From positions 1 through 10,808 of the forward strand of contig JAGVUH010000186.1 of NCBI GenBank assembly GCA_019136395.1: 10,808 bases of DNA, in the 5' to 3' direction. Numbering within the stretch: position 1 is the stretch's first letter; every line of letters begins with the position of its first letter. Below, in pieces: positions 6,133-10,808 of this stretch. Position numbers and translations under genes: made by a program. Under the pieces are notes generated by a model. That model saw only the letters and a program-made list of their open reading frames with translations. It made no database searches and was not told the DNA's origin. Origin of the DNA: Gammaproteobacteria bacterium (GTDB lineage Bacteria > Pseudomonadota > Gammaproteobacteria > Chromatiales > Chromatiaceae).

Positions 6133-8181
6133 TCAGTCCGTCTCGTTGCGCTGGTAGGCATCCTGAAGCTGCTTCTGGATATTGGGCGGGACGGCCTCGT
6201 AATGGCTGAGCTCGATGGAGTAGGTACCCTCGCCGCCGGTTAGGGACTTGAGGCGGGACTCGTAGCCCTCCAGTTCCGCCAGGGGCACCTCCCCATCGAT
6301 GGCGATCTGGCCCATGGCGGCGGCGTCACTGCCGAGGACCCGGCCGCGGCGGCTGGAGAGGTCCCCGGCCAGATCGCCCATGGCGCTGTTCTGGGCCAGG
6401 ATGCGGATCTTGACGATGGGCTCCAGGATCACCGGTCGCGCCTTGTCGATGGCCTCGAGGAAGGCCTTGCGCCCGGCGGTGACGAAGGCGATGTCCTTGG
6501 AATCGACGGGGTGGAACTTACCATCATAGAGGGTGACGCGAACGTCCTGGAAGGGATAGCCGGCGATGGCGCCTTCACCCAGGATCTGCCGCACGCCCTT
6601 TTCCACCGAGGGAATGAACTGGTTGGGGACGGTGCCGCCGACCACGGCATCGACGAACTCGAAGCCGCCGCCCCGCTCCAGGGGCTCGATGCGGATAAAG
6701 ACCTCGCCGAACTGGCCGGCGCCACCGGTCTGTTTCTTGTGCCGATGATGGCCCTCGGCCTTGGCGGTGATGGTTTCGCGGTAGGGGATGCTCGGTGGCC
6801 GGGTGTCGACCTCGACATGGAACTGGTCGGCGAGGCGGCGCATCAGCACCTTCATGTGCAACTCGCCCAGGCCCCGCATCACCGTCTCGTTGGTGGAGGC
6901 ATTATGCTCGACATGGAAGCAGGGGTCCTCGGACTCAAGCTTGTGCAGGGCGTCGGCCAGCTTCTGCTCGTCGCCGCGCTTCTTGGGCGAGATGGCCAGG
7001 CCGTAAAGGGGCACCGGGCACTCCATGGACTTGAGGTGATGATGGTCCTCGTCATGGGAATCGTGGAGCACGGCATCGAAGTGGACCTCGTCCACCCGGG
7101 CGATGGCCAGGATATCGCCGGGGACGCCTTCCTGGACCTCGATCTGCTCGTTGCCGTGCAGTCGGTAGAGGTGGTTGACCTTGATGGGCTTGCGGGCATC
7201 GCCAATGAAGAGCTGGCTGTTGGGGGTGATGCGTCCCTGGTGGATGCGGAAGATGCCCAGCTTGCCGCGGAAGGGGTCGTTGATGATCTTAAAAACGTGG
7301 GCCAGGACATGCTGGTTGGGGTCCGGGCTGACGCTGACGGGCACCATGTCGGCGCCCTCGCCCTTCATGAAGGGGGGTGGATTGCCCTCGGCCGGGTTGG
7401 GCATCAAGCGCACCAGGATCTCCAGCAGTTCCGGGATGCCGGCGCCGGTCTCGGCGGAGATGTAACAGACCGGGATCAGGTGGCCCTCGCGCAGGGCCTT
7501 CTCGAAGGGGTCATGCAGTTGTTCCGGCGCCAGGTCCTGGCCCTGCTCCAGGTAGACTTCCATCAGGGCCTCGTCCACCTCGACCACCTGATCGATGATC
7601 CGGCCATGGGCCTCCTCGACGTTGGAGAAGTCGGTCGGGGCGCCACTGGGCTGGAAGAAACAGTCCACCACCCGCTGGCCGCCGCTGGCGGGGAGGTTGA
7701 TGGGCAGGCACTCGGGGCCGAAGGTGTCGCGGATCTGCTCGGTGAGGCCGGCCAGGTCAACCCCCTCGGCATCGATCTTGTTGACAATGATGATCCGGCA
7801 CAACTGGCGATCCTTGGCCGTGGCCATCATGCGCTGGGTCACCCGCTCGATGCCCGCCTGGGCGCTGATGACCACGGCCGCCGTCTCTACCGCGGGCAGG
7901 ATGGACAGGCTGCGACCGATGAAGTCCGGAAAGCCGGGGGTATCGAGCAGATTGACGTGCTTGCCGTGGGCGTTGAAGCTGGTGATGCCGATGTCCAGGG
8001 AGTGTTTGTGCTCCTTCTCCAGGGGGTCAAAGTCACAAACGGTCGTCCCGCGGGCCACGCTGCCCGGCGTGGGGATCACGCCCGTGGCGGCGAGCAGGGC
8101 CTCCACCAGGGTGGTCTTGCCGGAACCGGCGTGACCTACCAGGGCGATGTTGCGGACGTCCTCGGCATTGTAGTCAGACAT
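6133..8181 (-). CDS. EF-G2-type translational GTPase (elongation factor G-like)
   Basis: A 682-residue protein with full EF-G architecture. The G domain has the P-loop GHAGSGKT (16-23), DTPG (80-83), NKID (134-137) and SAE (242-244). Domain II follows (about 290-390), then domain III with RGLGELHM (436-443), domain IV with the QTGGAGQFGEV strand and tip residue H557 in KFHPVDS, and C-terminal domain V. The P-loop variant and length match the EF-G2 subgroup (as in Thermus EF-G-2), not the canonical fusA of the str operon. The catalytic His of translational GTPases (DTPGH in EF-G) is Phe here (F84), as aromatic replacements are in other EF-G2 proteins. Domain II carries a His/Asp-rich loop (373-382). 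The start at 8181 follows GGAAGG at 8 nt. EF-G2 binds ribosomes and has GTPase activity in studied cases; its cellular role is unsettled. It stands alone, ended by the hairpin at 6001-6025. Confidence 0.92.
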   Translation of the reverse strand: MSDYNAEDVRNIALVGHAGSGKTTLVEALLAATGVIPTPGSVARGTTVCDFDPLEKEHKHSLDIGITSFNAHGKHVNLLDTPGFPDFIGRSLSILPAVETAAVVISAQAGIERVTQRMMATAKDRQLCRIIIVNKIDAEGVDLAGLTEQIRDTFGPECLPINLPASGGQRVVDCFFQPSGAPTDFSNVEEAHGRIIDQVVEVDEALMEVYLEQGQDLAPEQLHDPFEKALREGHLIPVCYISAETGAGIPELLEILVRLMPNPAEGNPPPFMKGEGADMVPVSVSPDPNQHVLAHVFKIINDPFRGKLGIFRIHQGRITPNSQLFIGDARKPIKVNHLYRLHGNEQIEVQEGVPGDILAIARVDEVHFDAVLHDSHDEDHHHLKSMECPVPLYGLAISPKKRGDEQKLADALHKLESEDPCFHVEHNASTNETVMRGLGELHMKVLMRRLADQFHVEVDTRPPSIPYRETITAKAEGHHRHKKQTGGAGQFGEVFIRIEPLERGGGFEFVDAVVGGTVPNQFIPSVEKGVRQILGEGAIAGYPFQDVRVTLYDGKFHPVDSKDIAFVTAGRKAFLEAIDKARPVILEPIVKIRILAQNSAMGDLAGDLSSRRGRVLGSDAAAMGQIAIDGEVPLAELEGYESRLKSLTGGEGTYSIELSHYEAVPPNIQKQLQDAYQRNETD

Positions 8182-8189
8182 GGAGCAAA

Positions 8190-8195
8190 CCTTCC
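8190..8195 (-). promoter_or_regulatory. Ribosome binding site of the EF-G2 gene
   Basis: The minus strand reads GGAAGG, 8 nt before the ATG at 8181. It fixes this start against the much longer in-frame extension, which would run into the divergent PEBP gene. Confidence 0.65.
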
Positions 8196-8253
8196 AAGCA
8201 GGGTGCGGGGTTGGTGAAAAGGCGCCGCGACCGGGCGGCGGCCGGCTGGCCGA

Positions 8254-8259
8254 AGTATA
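8254..8259 (-). promoter_or_regulatory. Possible -10 box for the EF-G2 gene
   Basis: The minus strand reads TATACT (5 of 6 matches to TATAAT), about 73 nt upstream of the EF-G2 start. The -35 position at a 17-bp spacing reads TCTTCC, a poor match. It is supported mainly by standing out in GC-rich sequence. Confidence 0.3.
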
Positions 8260-8331
8260 TCCTAACCGGCTGGCGGGGAAGAGGGTCGCGCTCGGGTCAG
8301 GCCCGGAGTCGCTTGGGGGGATGTACCAGGC

Positions 8332-8337
8332 TATAGT
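8332..8337 (+). promoter_or_regulatory. Possible -10 box for the PEBP gene
   Basis: TATAGT lies 37 nt before the start at 8375, in a short AT-rich patch. No convincing -35 hexamer is seen at the usual distance: GTCGCT falls at a 17-bp spacing, and TTGGGG at only 13 bp. Confidence 0.3.
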
Positions 8338-8360
8338 TATTAAGAGCAACGATAGCAACG

Positions 8361-8366
8361 GGAGGA
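8361..8366 (+). promoter_or_regulatory. Ribosome binding site of the PEBP gene
   Basis: GGAGGA lies 8 nt before the ATG at 8375, near-ideal sequence and spacing. Confidence 0.7.
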
Positions 8367-8374
8367 CGTGAGCG

Positions 8375-8863
8375 ATGAGCCTGGTCTTGACCTCAACCGC
8401 CTTCGCCGACGGGGGGATCATCCCGCGGCGCCATGCCTGCGAAGGGGAGGATATCTCCCCGGACCTGGCCTGGAGCGGCGTCCCGGCGGGTTGCCAGAGC
8501 CTGGTGCTGCTGATCGACGACCCAGACGCCCCGGATCCCCAGGCCCCCCGCATGGTCTGGGACCATTGGCTGCTCTACAACCTGCCCCCGGAGCTTCCGG
8601 GGCTGCCTGCCGGCATCAAACCACGGGCCTTGCCCGCCGGCATTGGCCAGGGCCTCAATAGTTGGGGCGAGACCGGTTACCGGGGACCCTGTCCGCCCAT
8701 CGGCCGGCACCGCTATTTTCACCTGCTCTACGCCCTGGATTGCCGCTTGCCGGATCTGGGGACGCCCCCCCGGCACCAGCTCCTGGCGATGATGGATGAG
8801 CATATCCTGGCCCGGGCGGAGCTGGTGGGAACCTACCAGAAGGGCGACTGGCGGGAGGGCTGA
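8375..8863 (+). CDS. YbhB/YbcL family Raf kinase inhibitor-like protein (PEBP)
   Basis: A 162-residue protein of the phosphatidylethanolamine-binding protein superfamily. The two signature regions of the anion-binding pocket are present: DDPDAP (48-53) and GPCPPIGRHRYFHLLYAL (104-121), with WDHW (62-65) between them. It begins with the typical bacterial segment in which a short strand leads to CEGEDISPDLAW, and the length matches bacterial members. It has no signal peptide and is expected in the cytosol. The molecular role of bacterial PEBP proteins is poorly known; structures of E. coli YbhB and YbcL show the fold. The gene is divergent from EF-G2. Its last codons and TGA are part of the first unit of a 36-bp tandem repeat that continues downstream, so the extreme C-terminus may have been reshaped by repeat expansion. 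Confidence 0.92.
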   Translation: MSLVLTSTAFADGGIIPRRHACEGEDISPDLAWSGVPAGCQSLVLLIDDPDAPDPQAPRMVWDHWLLYNLPPELPGLPAGIKPRALPAGIGQGLNSWGETGYRGPCPPIGRHRYFHLLYALDCRLPDLGTPPRHQLLAMMDEHILARAELVGTYQKGDWREG

Positions 8864-8964
8864 GGCTGGCCGTGGGAGGAGGAGTGGCCAAAGGGCTGAG
8901 GCTGGCCGAGGGGCGAGGGGTGACCGGAGGGCCGGGGCTGGCCGATCGGGGTCGCAACCCCTGC
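8857..8964. repeat. 36-bp tandem repeat at the 3' end of the PEBP gene
   Basis: Units begin at 8857, 8893 and 8929. Each starts with gggctgaggctggccg (third copy gggccggggctggccg), followed by a more variable purine-rich half. The first two units are similar over most of their 36 bp; the third keeps mainly the first 16-20 bp. The PEBP stop codon (8861-8863) is in the first unit and the same TGA recurs in frame in the second. The third unit includes GGGGT-TGCG-ACCCC on the minus strand, a short hairpin lacking a T-run. The repeat fills the 127-bp gap between the convergent PEBP and glycogen synthase genes. Confidence 0.65.
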
Positions 8965-8990
8965 CCAGCCGCCCCCAGGGCTCCGGCCCA

Positions 8991-10808
8991 TTATTTGTCG
9001 CGGATATAGTTGTAGATATTCAGGTAGTCAATCCCGGGGATGTTCCAGGAATAATCGCTGCGCATGGCGTTCTTCATCAGCTCCCGGAAGTGGTCGGGGT
9101 GATGGAAGTAACAGGCGATAGCCCGCCCCAGGGCCGACTCCAGCCCCGGATGGTCGTAATTCTCGAAGACGTAGCCGTTGCGCTCGTGCAAGGGCCGGTG
9201 GGAATAATCCTTGTCGAAGACGGTGTCCGCCAGGCCGCCCACGGCGCGCACCACCGGGATGGTGCCGTAGCGCAGGGCGATGAGCTGGGTCAGGCCGCAG
9301 GGCTCGAACTGGCTGGGCACCAGCAGCAGGTCCGCGCCGGCGTAAATGAGGTGTGACAGCTCCTCGTCGTAACCGATCTCCAGGTGACAATCCGGGCTGT
9401 CGTTGAGCATCTGCTTCAGGCCCCAGAAATCGGCGTTGATGCGTGCATCGGGGCTGGAGCCGAGCAGCACGAATTGGGCGCCGTGCTCCAGGCAATAGAA
9501 AATGGCGTGGCGCACCAGTTCCAGGCCCTTCTGGGGGTCGAGACGGCCGATGAAGGCGACGATGGGCTTGGCGTTGTCCGCCAGCATGAAGCGGTGACGC
9601 AGGGCGCGCTTGTTATCGTACTTACCGTCGAGGGTGTCGAGGCCAAAGCGCACCGGCAGGTAGCGATCGACCTCGGGATTCCAGACGTCATAGTCGATGC
9701 CATTGACCACCCCGCCGTACTTGAGGTGGTGGGTGTGGAGGGTCGGCTCCAGGCCGAAGCCCTGGCCGCCGTCGCGGGTCTCGAAGGCATAGCGCGGCGA
9801 GACCGTGGTGGTGAAGTTGGCGTAGACGATGCCGCCCTTGAGCAGGTTGAGGGCATGGGGATTGTGGTTGTCGCGCAGCCGGCTGTAATCGAAAAAGTGT
9901 TCCGGCCGCCCCAGCCCGGTGGCGCGCAGCAACTCCTGACCGGTGACCCCCTGGTGCTTGAAATTGTGGATGGTCAGGCAGACCCGGGGATGGGTCATGC
10001 CCAGATGCTGGTAGATCTCATAGAGGAAGACCGGTACCAGGGCCGTCTGCCAGTCGTGGCAATGAATGATGTCCGGGTGCTTGCCGGCCTTGAACATAAA
10101 CTCCATGGCCGCGCGGGAGAAGAAGGCGTAGCGCAGCAGGTCGTCGTTGAAGCCGTAGATGGCCCCCCGGTTGAAGAAGTTGTCCGGGGAGTGGGGCTCG
10201 ATGAAGAAGCACTTACGGTCATGGACGAAGCCAAAGTAGACGGTGCAGTGGATGGCCCCTTCGTACCAGGGCACCCACAGGTCCTGAAAGGCGACATGCA
10301 GCTCGAAAATATGATCGTAGCGCAGGTTGTCGTACTTGGGCAGGATGATCTCGACGTGGTTGCCGCGGATCGCCAGTTCCCGCGTCAGGCCGAAGACCAC
10401 GTCGCCCAGACCGCCGACCTTGGCCACCGGGGCCATCTCGGGGGTGATCTGGACGATGTAAAGGCTAGGCCCGTGGTAGACGGAGGGGGAGGGGGCCTGG
10501 CTGGTGTCGGGCTGTTCTGGATATGGTTCCAGGATGTGCACCGATTCGGGTTCCTCCTCTTCCCGCTCCGGGGCTGGGGGCTGGACCTCGGGTGGGACCT
10601 CGACGGGGGGCGTCGGGGCTGATTCCGGCATTCGAGTCAGGTCGAGAGCGGGTGCCGTCGCCAGCAACTCGCTGGTATCAATGGTCAGTGGGGGAGGGGT
10701 GGCAGGTTTTTCATTCCGTGCCGGAGCAGGTGTGGCGGCGGGCCCCTCCGCCCTTGCCGGCGGGGGTGTGGCCGCAGGCTTCTCACTCTTCGCGGGCGAG
10801 GATTTGGG
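8991..10808 (-). CDS. glgA: Glycogen/starch synthase (GT5) with Pro/Ala-rich N-terminal extension, 5' end cut by the window
   Basis: ADP-glucose:alpha-1,4-glucan glucosyltransferase. The frame is open to the right edge: 605 residues are visible, and the only internal ATG before the catalytic region would not mark a natural start. The first 113 or so visible residues are low complexity, rich in Pro, Ala, Glu and Thr, with a 12-residue repeat. The GT5 domain then runs to the stop (about 490 residues, normal GlgA length). It shows the ADP-glucose-binding KVGGL (130-134), HCHDWQT (249-255), GRLDPQKG (421-428), FEPCGL (501-506) and GGLADT (524-529). KVGGL in place of KTGGL is typical of the plant SSIII/SSIV and related bacterial branch. 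It elongates glycogen primers in the cytosol. No other glycogen genes are in view; branching enzyme or pyrophosphorylase genes could lie beyond the edge. Confidence 0.92.
   Translation of the reverse strand, partial: PKSSPAKSEKPAATPPPARAEGPAATPAPARNEKPATPPPLTIDTSELLATAPALDLTRMPESAPTPPVEVPPEVQPPAPEREEEEPESVHILEPYPEQPDTSQAPSPSVYHGPSLYIVQITPEMAPVAKVGGLGDVVFGLTRELAIRGNHVEIILPKYDNLRYDHIFELHVAFQDLWVPWYEGAIHCTVYFGFVHDRKCFFIEPHSPDNFFNRGAIYGFNDDLLRYAFFSRAAMEFMFKAGKHPDIIHCHDWQTALVPVFLYEIYQHLGMTHPRVCLTIHNFKHQGVTGQELLRATGLGRPEHFFDYSRLRDNHNPHALNLLKGGIVYANFTTTVSPRYAFETRDGGQGFGLEPTLHTHHLKYGGVVNGIDYDVWNPEVDRYLPVRFGLDTLDGKYDNKRALRHRFMLADNAKPIVAFIGRLDPQKGLELVRHAIFYCLEHGAQFVLLGSSPDARINADFWGLKQMLNDSPDCHLEIGYDEELSHLIYAGADLLLVPSQFEPCGLTQLIALRYGTIPVVRAVGGLADTVFDKDYSHRPLHERNGYVFENYDHPGLESALGRAIACYFHHPDHFRELMKNAMRSDYSWNIPGIDYLNIYNYIRDK
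10710..10781 (-). repeat. 36-bp coding repeat in the glycogen synthase extension
   Basis: Two adjacent 36-bp units encode a 12-residue pattern xPAATPxPARxE (visible residues 10-21 and 22-33). A shortened third copy begins at residue 34 with KPATPPP. The array may continue past the window edge. The composition suggests a flexible linker, not a folded domain. Confidence 0.65.

Noticed and set aside
6511..8217. 568-residue plus-strand frame opposite EF-G2
   Set aside because: It mirrors the EF-G2 codons, with biased composition and no recognisable motif; EF-G2 is intact on the other strand.
9384..10622. 412-residue plus-strand frame opposite glycogen synthase
   Set aside because: Same reason: the minus strand carries all GT5 motifs and this frame has none.

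Overview
The window is GC-rich chromosomal DNA of a gammaproteobacterial type. Candidate sources are purple sulfur bacteria and relatives (Chromatiales). That placement is inferred from base composition, codon use and gene content; no rRNA or other marker gene is present to prove it. There are no tRNA or rRNA genes, CRISPR arrays, transposases or phage genes.

Layout, left to right. Bases 1-690 hold no convincing gene. They contain two clusters of a degenerate 18-bp tandem repeat flanking an AT-rich stretch with a good sigma70-like promoter candidate. Bases 691-3381 (+) encode a large inner-membrane protein that joins a periplasmic GH17 domain to a GT2 beta-glucan synthase (NdvB-like). Bases 3411-3785 (-) encode a small membrane-anchored coiled-coil protein whose heptad core is largely methionine. 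Bases 3956-5056 (+) encode an archaeal-type ATP-dependent RNA ligase (Pab1020/Rnl3 family). Facing it tail to tail, at 5097-5693 (-), is its usual genomic companion, the PIN-like 'RNA ligase partner protein'. A short predicted membrane protein (5705-5917, -) lies 11 nt upstream of the partner and probably shares its transcript. A hairpin terminator at 6001-6025 separates these from an EF-G2-type translational GTPase (6133-8181, -). A YbhB/YbcL (PEBP) protein (8375-8863, +) is divergent from the GTPase. A 36-bp tandem repeat starts inside the last codons of the PEBP gene and fills the gap to a glycogen/starch synthase (8991 to the right edge, -), whose 5' end lies beyond the window.

Most genes stand alone; the only likely operon is the short membrane protein plus PIN partner. 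Three functional themes are visible. The first is glucan metabolism: a beta-1,3-glucan synthase/transglycosylase and an ADP-glucose alpha-glucan synthase, not linked transcriptionally. The second is RNA cutting and sealing: ligase plus PIN protein. The third is ribosome function: EF-G2.

The best candidate for a poorly described system is the RNA ligase/PIN pair, with a possible membrane component. The methionine-cored coiled coil, the 18-bp repeat clusters and the Pro/Ala-rich extension of the glycogen synthase also deserve a look.
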